From assembly GCA_037042915.1 (NCBI GenBank), contig CM073201.1, forward strand, positions 3,348,001-3,412,000: a DNA stretch of 64,000 bases. Direction: 5' to 3'. Numbering within the stretch: the stretch's first letter is position 1; every line of letters starts with the position of its first letter. Both the position numbers and the translations under genes were made by a program. Of this stretch, positions 1 to 11,600 are shown piece after piece. This DNA is from Auricularia sp. M13. Taxonomy: Eukaryota > Basidiomycota > Agaricomycetes > Auriculariales > Auriculariaceae. Under the pieces are notes generated by a model. That model saw only the letters and a list, made by a program, of their open reading frames with translations, was not told the DNA's origin and did not search any database.

Positions 1-1853
1 CCAAGTACATCAAGGGCATGCTGAATCATCCAGACATGCAGCCAAACGCGACGATTAACCGCTGGATCGCGGGTGTGCAGCTCTTTAACATCCGACTTGT
101 TCACGTCCCTGCTACACAGCACTCTGCGGCAGACGGTCTTTCTCGACGTGCGACAACTCCAGATGACCCAGAAGAAACGGACGATCATGAAGAGTGGCTC
201 GATCGCCACCTTGGGCTCTGGATTGCGCTCGTCCTCGCGCGCCCTTCGCACTCGCTTCCGCTTGCCAACCACCGCGGTCAGCTTGCACCCGCGTCCCTCC
301 ATCGCGCTGCGGAGAGCGCGATGATTCAATTGCCCCGGGAGGGACCCTTCGCGTCCACACTCGCGAGCGTCGCTAACGATCTGTGCACACATGCCCCGAC
401 GCGCGAAGAAAACAAGCTCCCCGACGGCTCCTTCATCGTGCCTCCACGTACGGACGTTCTCCGGCGCAAAGACGAGCAGCTGCGCGATTTCGAGCGTTTT
501 CTCACGGACTTCGAGCTGCCGCCAGACTTGCAGTCGAAGCACCGGCCGTGGTTCTTTCGTCAGGCCGCCAAATTCTTCGTCGCGGACGGCCGCCTCATGC
601 GTCGCGACCAGGAGAAGAAACACAAGGTGGTTGTCAAGGAACCTGTGCGGCGAGTTGCAATCCTTGAAGCCGCGCACGACGACACGGGTCACAAGGGAGC
701 CTTCGCGACGGACGCGCTCATCCGCGAGCGGTTCTGGTGGCCCGGGTTGGCCGAGGATGTGCGCTGGTACTGCGCCACTTGTGACGTCTGTCAACGCCGT
801 CAAGTATTCAAGTTAAAGATCCCTCCGATCGTCGCGCGCGTAGCCTCCTTGTTCCAGCGCCTGCACCTCGACACTATGTGGATGCCGGCGTCGCGCGGCA
901 AACACGCCATACATCACGCACGTTGCGCCCTCAGCTCTTGGCCAGAGGCGATCCCTATCGCGAAGGAGACTGCCATTGTCCTGGCGAAATTCTTACTCGA
1001 CCTTCAGTGCCGCTTCGGATTTCTTTACGAAGTCATTACCGACAACGGCGCGCCGGTCGTAGCCGCCGTGGAACAGCTCGCCGCGAAGTGGGGTATCCAT
1101 CACGTCCGCGTCTCTGGCTACAACTCGCAGGCGAACGGTGTCATCGAGCGCAAGCATTTCGACCTTCGCGAGGTACTCGTGAAACTCTGTGACGACGGTG
1201 ACCCCTCCCACTGGGTCGATGTGCTTCCGCTCGCGCTCTGGGCAGAACGCGTTACGGTACGCCGCACAACGGGCATGTCCCCGTACTACGTCGTGCACGG
1301 CGTGGAGCCCGTGATGCCAATGGATCTCGCTGAAGCGACGTATCTCACACCGCCGTTACAGCCGCTGCTCTCGACAGAGGAGCTCATCATCGTGCGCGCC
1401 CGTCAACTTCAACGCCGCGCCCAGGATCTCGAAGCCGTACGCGAACGCGTGCGCGCCGCACGCTTCAAGAACGCAGAAGAATTCATCAAGAAACACGGTC
1501 ACTCTATCCGCGACTTCAATTTCAAGCCCGGCGAGCTCGTGCTGGTGCGCAACACGCAGATCGAGAAGCACCTCGGCATGAAAAAGATCGATGACCGCTA
1601 CTACGGACCTATGGTCGTTGTCCAGCGCCGCGGACGAGGCTCATATACGCTTGCGGAACTGGACGGCTCAATCTCCATCCTGCGCTGCGCCGCGTTCCGC
1701 GTGATCCCCTACTTTGCTCGCTCTCGCGCTGTCTTCGATATCGACGATGTCCTGGCCAACGGCCGTGATCAACTCGAATTGATTGCCAAGATACAGGCCG
1801 AGCAACACGAAGTCGACGGCGCTGACAGCGCCGTCGACGGCCGTGACGACTAG
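1..1853 (+). mobile_element. Ty3/Gypsy LTR retrotransposon, 3' part of pol (fossil, cut by window edge)
   Basis: One long frame from about position 18 to 1853 reads as the end of a Ty3/Gypsy polyprotein. The first ~45 residues resemble the end of RNase H (HVPATQHSAADGLSRR). An HHCC zinc-binding region follows (H..GHKG, then CATCDVCQRRQ), then an integrase core and a basic C-terminal region. The order RNase H then integrase is that of Ty3/Gypsy. The left part, including reverse transcriptase and the 5' LTR, lies outside the window. The visible part looks open, so it is probably fairly young, but completeness cannot be judged from here. Confidence 0.9.
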
Positions 1854-1912
1854 TCGCGCTTCTCCACTCCGCATCGCGCCTCCCGTCGGCTCCGACCCCC
1901 ACGCTCCGTCTC

Positions 1913-2695
1913 TTACTCGACCGTCGTCCGCCTGTCGATGGTGAGCTTGGCCACGCGCATCAAGTCGCCATATTTAGCGGTTCCATTCCCCTTCTTCGAC
2001 ACAATTCCCCACACACGCTTCCACGTCTCCATATCGACTTCTTGCTCGTCCAAATCATACTCGCTCGCCAAACAATTGATCCTCTCATCAAAATAGTGAC
2101 CGTTCTCGAGTCTTGCGACAGCGTTCTCGTACGCCGCGCCCATGATCTCGGCGGCCCGCGTGATGTCCTCGTTGAGCACTGGACATGGTTTCAACAACTC
2201 GAAGATATCCTGCAGCACATCAGCGACCACCATCGTCGTCGCGTCTTGCGCACCTTGAGCGCGCACGTGTCGTCGCGGTAATCAACGAGTTCTCGCATCG
2301 GGACGTCAGCCTTGATCTTCTTGTTACGCAGTGTGTGCACGGCGACGATCAACTCCGCCCACAGCGCGCTCGCGCGTAGCTCGAGACCGCCGAAGCGCTC
2401 CTTGGGAACGAGCTTCAGCGCCCGCATGCCGAAGATACCGTAGACGAATTGGACGCAGTCTGGAAAGACTTCCTGCAACGGTTGTCAGCTCCACCGCTAG
2501 CGCGGACCGTCGCTCGCTTACCGATTCCCGTGCCTGCTCCTCGGCCTCATACAACATCTCGACGTGCTCCCTGTCGCCGCTGCTCACTGTCAGTCTCGAT
2601 CGTTCGACTGCTCGTTGCTGGCCGCACATTCTGGGGCAGCCGCGATCCTCGTGCACAGCGCCACAGAACGAGCACGTCCCGTACTTGGGATCCAT
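1913..2695 (-). CDS. Unknown 229-aa protein with a zinc-knuckle-like motif, three exons
   Basis: Three exons join in frame: 2522-2695, 2254-2472 and 1913-2209. The introns are 49 nt (2473-2521) and 44 nt (2210-2253), both GT-AG. The predicted protein has 229 aa. Near the N-terminus it has CSFCGAVHEDRGC, a C-x2-C-x3-H-x4-C arrangement close to a zinc knuckle. The rest is mixed helical sequence rich in charged residues. I do not recognise the family. It lies antisense and just downstream of the Gypsy integrase, so it may be host DNA at the insertion site or an extra frame carried by the element. The clean splicing and consistent phases favour a real gene. Confidence 0.55.
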
Positions 2696-3554
2696 CGGAG
2701 AAAGATGCGTCGAGCTGGCCGGGGACGGCCAGTATTTAATTGCCCCGGGAAATGACGAGCTAGAGTCATGGCGACGCCTAGAACAGGGCGCACGCCGGCG
2801 CTATATGCGCCTTCCTATTCGGGATAGAAGTCGCACCGCCACCCGCAAGCTGCCCTCGCACTCGCCCTGCGCGTTACGCCCGTTGTTCGTCGCCTCTAGA
2901 ACCGCAAATGCGGCGCTGGGCTCGCTTACACGGACCCTGGCTGCCGCTCGAGAATGGAGGTGCTGGGGCCGGAGCTCGACCAGCTCCATCAGCCGCCTCC
3001 TATCAGCGCCGCGGCAGCCTCTCTGGTCTCGTCTCCACCGCTACCCGCCCCCACGCTCGTCCCTTACCCCTCGTTATACATATCATTCGCCTCGCCGCTC
3101 GATTTCCCCCATATTCCGCTTGTGAAACCTCACCGGACTCTGTCTCCTTTCATGGCATGTGCCAGCCTGTTCTCTCTCTCTCTCACTCTGGATCGATAAT
3201 CAGCATCGCATCTCGTCCTCATCATGTGTATATATATCTCTTGTGCTCGAGGGAATGAGTCAGAATAGTTCTCCCCCTTCTCTGGCTCGAGTTTTGAGCA
3301 CGGAGCCCGAGTTCTCCCCCAGCGGTCAAGAAATCACTCGCTCGGACCTGAGAGGCGGCCAACCTCCTCAGATCTCGTCCTTCCTTCGTCCTCAGTGTCT
3401 ATATTCGCTATCTACGGGATCTCCGAGTCGCTCGTAGCGTCGTGGACTAGTATTCCTACCGGGTCCCACCCGAGCTCCTAACCCTTCCGCCGAACCTGCG
3501 CGTCACCACGTTCACCACCCTCTCCCACAAGCATTATTCATACATGTGCGCAAT
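2696..3554. other. Non-coding stretch between the Gypsy region and the JmjC-like gene
   Basis: No convincing gene. The stretch is pyrimidine-rich, with a TCTCTCTCTC run near 3172-3184 and a TATA-like TGTATATATAT at 3225-3236. The stretch 3119-3540 has the look of an LTR or promoter, but no second copy is in the window, so this cannot be confirmed. Confidence 0.4.
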
Positions 3555-5560
3555 TAACTGCCTTGACCAGGCCATACTCAAAGAGCATCTCATTGTCCAG
3601 CTGAGGCTTCATCAACATCAACAGCTCCTGCCATTATCACTAGGGCACACACAAAGCCCATCAATTACAAAGTCCACAGTGGGCTTGACCTGAAGCCACC
3701 TCCTGGAATAGATGCCTCTATTGGCGATATTTATTTCTCGCCATCGGCCAAGCCTTCCCGTGCAGTTGGAGAAGGCCCGCCCTTCTTTATATTCTATGGG
3801 TCTAACGTTGGAAACGAAGGCAACACGGCAACCTCTGGCTGGAAGCCTCTTATCTCCAAGTTCGTAAAGGGTGGGGCATCACAAGTCATGCACCCACTTC
3901 TCCCATATGCTGTGAAGTTCTGGGGAGCAAATGAATCGGAGCCCATCTACATTCCTCAAAAGAACTATCCTGCAATGGCGCAGAGGGCAAGGACGAAGGC
4001 GGGTGTTGATTCAGATGGTAAAGTGCTGTTATTGTTATTGATAACATTGTTATTTATGTGAGTTATTCACGTCCATAGGGATATGCATGACAAAAACGGT
4101 TTCTGGCACAAATGCACTGTCATCAGAACCACGCGTGGAGGTCTTGCCGGTAGTTGGTCATGATCTCAACCTGACTCAGGGCCTTGCCTCACTGCCAACT
4201 GGTCTTGAGGCAATTCGTGGCCGCGAAGTTCGCAGCGATGCATCGACAAGCCGTCTGCTCTGTGCTCCAGGGGCGCCTGATGTTCTTCTACCAAGCGTCG
4301 ACCCCATTCTGCTAGTGTGCCCCGATCAAAAGGAGAGAAATGTCCGTGTGACGCATTCCAGCGAGTGTGGCCTTTTTTGACTGTTTCCAGGAGAAGATGC
4401 ATGATGCTATCCATGCCATGCTTTCAGCAACCCCTGCAACTGCAGATGAACAGTTTACCATACTTGACTACAATCATCAGGACTCTAGGCTCGACGAGAC
4501 AGTTGCCCACCTCATCTCGAAGAACTATGTTGTAGTCATCCGCAACTTTCAGTCAGAACCGCTGCTTGATTGGAACCGGGAGACGCTCTTCAGTCATGTC
4601 CGATCACCAAATTCCCGCGTGACAACAATGTGTACGTCGCCTATCAGATCACCTGCACGTTCATAACCCGTTTTTAGGCCAGGAAAATCGCATTCGCGGT
4701 GAGGAGGAGCGTCGTAATTGCATGTTCAACTCGTTTCTGGAAGACATCGACAACCCCTGACGTTTGCCTAAATCTACTCGACTGTGAAACAAACAAATTC
4801 AGTTATGCCTGGCCTGTCCGGTACATATTTCAATTATTGATATTTCATGTTATTGTGATATCCTGTTATTAACATCTGCCAAAGGCGCCTGCTCGGGCAT
4901 GTGGATGGCCTCTCGAATACATTGAAGCGTGGCCTCGGAGGCCCAGATAATGAGGAAAACGAGCTTGAACTTCCTCTGCAATGGGTCCACTTAACTCACG
5001 CGACATTCTACGATGGTGATCACCACACTGGGCATGGCTTTGCCACTTGGGCGCACATTCACAATGGAGACAAGTTACTGTCGTATTATCGTCCACGTGC
5101 TTCATCACGGGATATTGCTCAGAAGAAGCAATTAAAGTACCTCAATGATGGCCTGGGACATGGTGGCACTCGATACTCAGTGCGTCTTGGCGCAGGTGAT
5201 CTGCTGTGAGCACGGGTCCACGTTATTATGTTATTGCGATAACAGCTCTCAAACGACGTCTTTTAGCGTACTACCTCCTGGACTTTGTCACCGCGTGTAC
5301 ACCCTCCGGAAGTCCATTGTTGTCGGAGGGCATTTCTTTGCCTACCAAACGTTGCACCTAACTGAGGCTTCCCGAGAGCTGGATGCTTCTGTGCATCGCG
5401 CTGGGCATCCGCGGCGGCCACATCCGCCTCGCGGCGAGCGTGAGCAGCCAGTACGTCAGCAGCGTGCTGTTGAGCCTCGTCCGGCAAGGTGTCCGCGCGT
5501 GATACTGACCTCAAGATGTTATTCAGAACTTGCTGCGAGGATAAGTACTGAGCGCTGATA
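3555..5560 (+). CDS. JmjC-like dioxygenase-fold protein, multi-exon, boundaries approximate
   Basis: Exons between about 3555 and 5560 give a protein whose C-terminal half resembles the JmjC/cupin fold. One block is HATFYDGDHHTGHGFATW followed by G.KLL.YYRP. A second is LPPGLCHRVYT followed by GGHFFAYQTLHLTE. In known JmjC proteins these hold the iron ligands HxD/E and the distal H. Here the first motif reads HHT rather than HxD/E, so catalysis is doubtful. Recognisable introns include 4020-4079 (after DSD) and others ending near 4388, 4683, 4886 and 5266. Several contain TGTTAT/ATAACA. The junction near 5140-5180 does not resolve cleanly, so the gene may be damaged. JmjC-like and 2-oxoglutarate oxygenase genes are known companions of KDZ transposons in basidiomycetes. 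That this is such cargo is inference. Confidence 0.5.
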
Positions 5561-5635
5561 ATCCCTTTGAGAAAAGAACGACAATTTCTCATGTTCAACC
5601 TGTTGGTTCGGTTTCCTACTTAGACATGGGCTAAA

Positions 5636-5746
5636 AAGTGGTTGTTGTTATACAGATGTTATTTAATGTTGTTATTACGAATGTTATTGTTGATGATATA
5701 TTGTTATCTTATTGAATTCCCGTTATTCTTCAGTTATTCTTCACGG
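5636..5746. repeat. TGTTAT-rich tract at the end of the JmjC-like block
   Basis: Seven or more TGTTAT or GTTATT words lie within about 110 bp, the densest tract of this motif left of 22.8 kb. It sits between the JmjC-like exons and the inverted-end motif at 5757. Confidence 0.6.
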
Positions 5747-5756
5747 ATATCCGAAG

Positions 5757-5860
5757 CGGTCTCTTTCTGGGATAATTGCCCCGCATATGGGGTGCCCCGC
5801 ATATAGGGCCGGGGGCGGGGTGCCCCATATTGTGGGCCACATGCCCCATCTTACAAGTAA
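5757..5860. repeat. Putative element terminus: inverted-end motif plus GGGGCA subterminal repeats
   Basis: Positions 5757-5782 match the reverse complement of 22613-22638 at 24 of 26 bases, including GGGATAATTGCCCC. The next 80 bp hold repeated TGCCCC/GGGGCA words (5777, 5790, 5820, 5841). The mirror copy at 22.4-22.6 kb is likewise flanked by TGGGG-rich DNA. This suggests terminal or subterminal repeats of a DNA transposon. The exact end and target duplication could not be fixed. Confidence 0.5.
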
Positions 5861-5884
5861 TATATACTTAGTGTTGGTGTGTCT

Positions 5885-5943
5885 GCTGAGACTGCCTTGA
5901 CCGACCGGCGCTGAAACCACCGGTCGGTCAATGCGGTCTCAGC
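5885..5943. other. Long hairpin: 24-bp stem, 11-nt loop
   Basis: Arms 5885-5908 and 5920-5943 are reverse complements with two mismatches in 24 bp, around an 11-nt loop (5909-5919). The core is TTGACCGACCGG / CCGGTCGGTCAA. It lies just beyond the GGGGCA repeats. It could be a small palindromic element, a transposon end structure or a small-RNA precursor. Nothing in the sequence decides which. Confidence 0.6.
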
Positions 5944-6147
5944 TGCTAAGTCAGTCGTCATTACCGAGCGATGCAACATGGTCAAGCAGTCACTCATGTT
6001 CGCTTTTATTTAATTCGCCACGTGAGAGCGTGTGTAAAAGCAGCAACAGAGTGTGGAAATGTTAGATGGATTATACAATGCGCACATACACTTGTCAGGC
6101 AGACGAGCGGGCGGGGCGAGCAGGTGGGACGGGAAGACGGAGGCAGC

Positions 6148-6540
6148 GGGAAGACGAGCCGGCGGGTGCGGCTTGGGTGTGCGCGTATGCGCGCTAGGCG
6201 GGACGGCGCGTACGCGCTACGGCCAGTGAACAGACGCGGGGCGACGGCGAGCAGGCGGGACGGGACGGCGGAGTCGACGGGAAGACGAGCCGGCGGGCGG
6301 GGCTTGGGTGTGCGCGTATGCGCGCTAGGCGGGACGGCGCGTACGCGCTACGGCCAGTGAACAGACGCGGGGCGACGGCGAGCAGGCGGGACGGGACGGC
6401 GGAGTCGACGGGAAGACGAGCCGGCGGGCGGGGCTTGGGTGTGCGCGTATGCGCGCTAGGCGGGACGGCGCGTACGCGCTACGGCCAGTGAACAGACGCG
6501 GGGCGACGGCGAGCAGGCGGGACGGGACGGCAGAGTGATG
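6148..6540. repeat. Tandem repeat, three copies of a 131-bp GC-rich unit
   Basis: Copies start at 6148, 6279 and 6410, each beginning GGGAAGACGAGCCGGCGGG. They are nearly identical, with a partial copy of the unit edge before 6148. The unit also has internal CGTATGCGCGC/GCGTACGCGC palindromes. No gene is seen from 5944 to 6839. Confidence 0.9.
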
Positions 6541-6839
6541 TCTGCTGAGCGCAACGTCGTCAGTAATGGGCGGTGCAGCGGGTTGAACGACACGGCGCAC
6601 CTCGCGTACCGCGCAGAGACTCGCGCAAACTCGCGCCACTGCTGGTAGCGAGATGAAGGGCGGCGGATACTGACCGCGGCGGCGCGATTTGACGCGGAGG
6701 GCGGCTACGTACACGGCGACAGAGGGAAGGCGCAGACGGCAGAGAGCGCAGACGGCAGAGAGGCAAGGGATCGGCGCCGGGTGGATGCAATCTGTCGGCG
6801 GCCAAAACATCGCCCCCCTGCTCGACCTCTTGCTCTAGA

Positions 6840-8264
6840 ATGCCGTACTGCGCCCCTACGCCCGCCTCGCCCGAGGCCGACGCCGTTCTTCACGCCCAAG
6901 AGCGCGACACGCCTTTGCGCGTGTACGCGAATGCCGCTCGCGCCGCGCAGTCGCCGGCCGCCCCATTGCCCTCCATCCAGTGGGCGATGCAGTCTCTGCG
7001 CGCGCCGGACCACGACGCTCTGCGCGAGCACGCGCAGACTGCTCCCGCTACCGCGAACAGGAGCCCCGTGGCGGCGCTCGTGCTGGCGCCGCCTCTGCGT
7101 GCGCCGGGCGTGACGCTGGTCCTGCTCGCAGACGAGCAGGCGCCGGCTACGCTCCACGCGTCGCAGCCGGATGCGTCGCAACCCGACACGTCGCAACCCG
7201 ACGCGCCGCTGCTCGAGCGCGCTTCGCGCAGCGCTCAGGCGCTGGCGGCGCCTCGTCTGCGTGTGCCGGGTTGCGACGCTGCTCTAGCTCATGCAGATGA
7301 GCAGGCGCCGGCTGCGCTCCACGCGCCACAGCCCGACGCGCCGCTGCTCGAGCGCGCTTCGAGCAGCGCTCAGGATGTGCCAGCGTTCCGAGCGCTGGCG
7401 CCGCCTCGTCTGCGTGCGCCGGGACATGACACGTTGCGCGAGCATGCGCAGGCTCTGGACAACGCAACTCTGCGCGAGGACGAGCAGGCAGCCTTGGCGC
7501 CCGCGCTGGCGTCGACTCGTGCGCCGCAGTTATACCAGCGCCGCGCCGGCTCTCAACATGCCAATATGCCGCTGCCCTTCCACGTCGCGTCCGAGCGCCG
7601 TACCAGCCGTCCTCAGCCGCGTCGCGCGGACGGCGATGTCACTCTGAATTTCGCACAACAGCTCGCCGGAGCCGCCATCCACGACTACGCTCTGTCGGCG
7701 GACGATCAGCGCGGCACTGATGACGACGGCGTCCATTATTTCGATGAAATTCAAGACGGACTCGGCGCGGATGGTCGCACACACGGGTATCAGATGGCCG
7801 GCCTTCCCGCCTGTGTACCAACGTCGCAGGTTAGCATTTCATACCAGTTGTTTGTTTTGTACTCACGTCTGCAAGATCCCCGCGGCCGCAGGCCACCATG
7901 CGCGTCAGGATACGGCACTGTCTTGCGGCCTTGGACACCTTGAGGTGCGTGTCGTGAGTTCGCCAGCCATTTGGCTCATGTCCCCATTGATCAGGCACTT
8001 GGCGTGGTCTTGTTCTTCTTCTCAGAGACGATCGGCCACGAGCGAGTCACCCGCCCGCCCTGGTGCATGGCGACCGTACTCGCCTTTGCGTGTCTCCCTG
8101 CTATCTTCGTGATCACCGCATGCCTCGTCATCAAATACCCCGAGCTCACAGAATCGATTAAGACGGTCGCCGCGCCAGCGTCCGCCCTCGCGTACACGTT
8201 GTCCGTTGCGTTTGCCTACGCCTGTGTAAGGTCACTCCGCCGCGCTGACGCGAAAACCGTATGA
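6840..8264 (+). CDS. Predicted two-pass membrane protein with degenerate N-terminal repeats, 442 aa
   Basis: Three exons join in frame: 6840-7829, 7876-7944 and 7995-8264, with introns of 46 and 50 nt (GT-AG, the second ending TGATCAG). Total length is 442 aa. The first ~250 residues are Ala/Pro-rich and contain imperfect repeats around ADEQAPA.LHA and QPDAPLLERAS.SAQ. The C-terminus has two hydrophobic segments (WCMATVLAFACLPAIFVI and SALAYTLSVAFAYACV) ending in a short basic tail. I do not recognise the family. A membrane anchor with a long repeat-bearing soluble domain is the likely layout. The 131-bp repeat array lies 300 bp upstream. Confidence 0.55.
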
Positions 8265-8669
8265 AATCACTCACCTTCTTATTTTCTTGATGTTCCCACT
8301 GTTTCTTGATCCTGTGCACGATGGACCTTGTACTCAGCGCTATCTTGTACTCAGTGCTCAATCAATTCAATGCTTTCTTGGTGTAACGAAACGAAGCCCG
8401 AAAACGCTGGCGCGCCGTTGTGAGCCCTGTTCGAGGTCTTCAGTTAGGTCAATGTCTGGCCCGTTATCGGCATCGTTCAGGCTCGGCGTACCTCGCATCG
8501 TGTTTGGAACGAAGCCATGCGCGAAGCTGGATGACATGACTCAAGTAATCCCCCGATAGCTGCGGCATCGTCGAGAGTTAACTGAAGTCAATACTTACAA
8601 GCACATGCCTAGTTCAGTTCCTTCACACTGTTGACATTCAGATGCTGAAAAAAATATCGAGACATGTTT
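8265..8669. other. Intergenic, no gene seen
   Basis: Convergent 3' ends of the membrane-protein gene (+) and the long unknown gene (-). No repeat or RNA structure stands out. Confidence 0.5.
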
Positions 8670-11600
8670 CTACTCGGACCACGGGACAACAGTCGGGTAC
8701 AGCATCGGAACTGGCGGCTCGCGCAAGAAGTAATCCGAATAGGTCTGGGTATATGCGCCCCAGACCTTTTGCTCGCAAGACACGAAATGCGACTCGTCGT
8801 CGAATGCGTCGGGCATGGCGGGCAGAGCTGCGCGCGGCCAAGTAGACGCGACGCGGTGGAATGCCCGTATCGAAGCTTGCCGCTGGCGCCAGTCCGCAGC
8901 GGTCAGAGGACTCGGCCCTTTCGGCACGAACGTTGTGTCGCCCCAGATCTCTGTTATCATGCGCGTACGCTCGAGCACCGACTCCGTGTTCAGCGCCTCG
9001 CACGACGGGTGCGCGCGACGCAGATGGTCATCGAGCTGGAATAGCGCAGTGCGAAACGTGAGCTCGGCCATGTCCCAGATAATCATCGTCCTCCATTCCG
9101 CGGACGGCCAGACGTATTTCAAGTCGCCCGGGGCACATGCGAACGCAGGCAGCATATGATTGTTGTAGAACAACGGGCCTTCCTCGGGCTGCAGCACATC
9201 GTGCAGGCGCTGACGCGGCATCGGGCCGACGGGACGCGTTTCTGAGGGCACGACTGACGTCGAGGATGTTGCGGTGGGCTGCGGCGCCGACGACGCGGAC
9301 GGCAGAGGTGGAGGCGACTGCGGCTTGCAGCGCCGACGACGTCAGTGATGTTGCCGTGGGTTGCGGCGCCAACGATGTGAGCGAGGATGAAGGTCGCGGC
9401 GCGGGACGACGCGGAGGATGTTGAGGTGGAGGCAGCTTGCGGCCCGGAAGAGAGATGCTCGAGTGCAGGTGCGGCTGGAGCTGCAGGTGCGGCTGGAGGA
9501 AGGCTTCCTGGCGGCGGTGCGTTCGGGTAGAGCTTGGCGTACTCGCTGTCTGCCAATGCGAATCTCCGGCTGCGCGTGCGCGAGCCGACCGCCCGAGCGC
9601 GTCCATGGGAACCTGCAAGCTAGTAGCGCAGGTTGTAATTAGTGAACTTGGTCCTCACAGCGATGACGCGCACTCACGGAGCGTCGAAGGACTGCGCCGG
9701 CCAGAGGCGCAGCTGAACGGGCTTATCCTTCGTCCCATACAGGTACTTGGGCGTGTTCCCGCTGTACAACCGCAGCGGCTTTGTCAAGCGCTCTCCTGCC
9801 AGAGCGCCGCCTTCGCAGATCCCGTCGTCCATGAGGTAGTACAGCACCCTGCCGTTCTCGTAATCCCACCACTGGAAACAGTCCTCGTAATCGGCCCGAT
9901 TGTTGCCCTTGAGACCGAAGAGCTTGAACTCCAGAAAGCCATCGTCACCTTCACCTTCCTCGCCAAAGTGCTCGAAGTCCTTGAGCGCTCGTTTGTTCCC
10001 CTTCTTTGTCGAGCGCCAACCCGACGGCTCGTGGAGGTAACGATCGTCCTCGCGCGCCAAAAGTCGTCCGTCCGAAGTGCGCTGCCCACCCACTGCATTC
10101 TCGAAGTACCGGCTCTCAACCTCGATGCGAGTGCCGTCGGGATTGACGCGCGTCATGTCGACGTCGTCGTCCGAGTCGTAACCCTGCCCGCCTTCGCCCT
10201 CGACGGGGCTCGGCGCTCGCGTAGTGGGCGCTGTCGATGGAGGCTCGGAAGCGTAAGTCGATGCGGCAGACGACGAGGACGAGATCGAGGATGACGCCTC
10301 GAAAGACGGTATGTGCAGCTGCACCGGTGCGACATCCAGCTCGACCTGGATCGCTTCTGGCTCGGGCTCGACGTATAATCCGAGTGTCTTCGTCCATTCA
10401 ACATCGCGAGTTGCAGGGATGACGGCGCGCAGGATGGCGCGCCAATCCTCGCGGTCGAACTTGGAAACTTCTCGGATAGGCTGCGTCGCCAGGCTGCGCA
10501 TCCGTTGCGGTCGGATCCTCATCCACGCGGCCAGCATGAGCGAACGCTTCGTCTCCTTGTCCTCGCCGCGAAAGCCCACGAGATGCTCCATGACAGGTAC
10601 CAGCAGCAGGCGCCCGGGATTTGCTTTTTCATCGACCGGAAAGTCGGGCGCAACAGACAGCATCTTGACGCGCTCTTCGGATCGCCCCAAAGTCTTTGCG
10701 ACGGCGTCTTCTGCCACCTGCCAGTCCTGCGGCCACCAGGCGGGATACGGAGGCTTGTCGGCGCGACGCTTGCTGTACGGCCATCGCACCTTGTCCGCGG
10801 CCTTCGTCTCGCGCTCGCGCTTCTTCGCGCCACGCGCCTGCTCTTCCTTGCGGGGTTTCTTTTGCTGCCCGAGCTGGCCTGATGCATCTCGTGAACCCTC
10901 ACGGCGCAAGGAGGTCATACGCAGCATACCTTTGGCTTTCCGCTTCTGACCGCGGACTGCGTGCTGATTATCCACCTCCATCGCATCCTCGACGCCGCCG
11001 CGCACGTCGTTGAGACCGGGGTGGTCATCGTAGGGAAGAACTACATAGCCAATATTAGTCGCTGCGTCGCAGTATCGAACGCCGGTACGCACCTGTCAGC
11101 GTCGAACTGCTAGCCCATCTTCCTCCCGGTGCCGACGGCGAAGTTCGTGGATGTTGCCTTGGCGGTGCCGTCGCTGGAACGGGCGGCGCGGTCGGCGTTG
11201 GCAGCACTTGCGGCGCGGAGACTTGCGGCGCGGAGACTGGCGGCGCGGAGACTGGCGGCGCGGAGACTGGCGGCGCGGAGACTGGCGGCGCGGAGACTGG
11301 CGGCGCGGAGACTGGCGGCGCGGCGACCGGCGGCGCGGCGACCGGCGGCGGTGGCGGCGGTCCGTCGTCGTTCATAACGATGTCGTCGTCTTGCCGGAAG
11401 TCGTCGGTCGCAGGCGGGGGAGGTTGGCCCCATTGCAGATGCCGATCCTCCTGATACGCTCCGGTGTGCGACACAGCGCGCGAGTCGTTCCAGGCCTTTC
11501 GCGCGTGATGCAGCTGCAGCAGGTCGTTGATGAAGACCATGCTGCCCGGCGCGTACTCGTCCTTGTTCGGCACAAAATCCCTGGTCACTACTTCGACCAT

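Noticed and set aside
3119-3540. Possible 3' LTR of the Gypsy element (starts TGTGAAACC, has a TATA-like run)
   Set aside because: No second copy in the window to align and no clear polypurine tract before it, so LTR status cannot be supported.
11129-11377. Plus-strand frame of repeated RRLAA units
   Set aside because: Antisense shadow of the in-frame PPVSA minisatellite.
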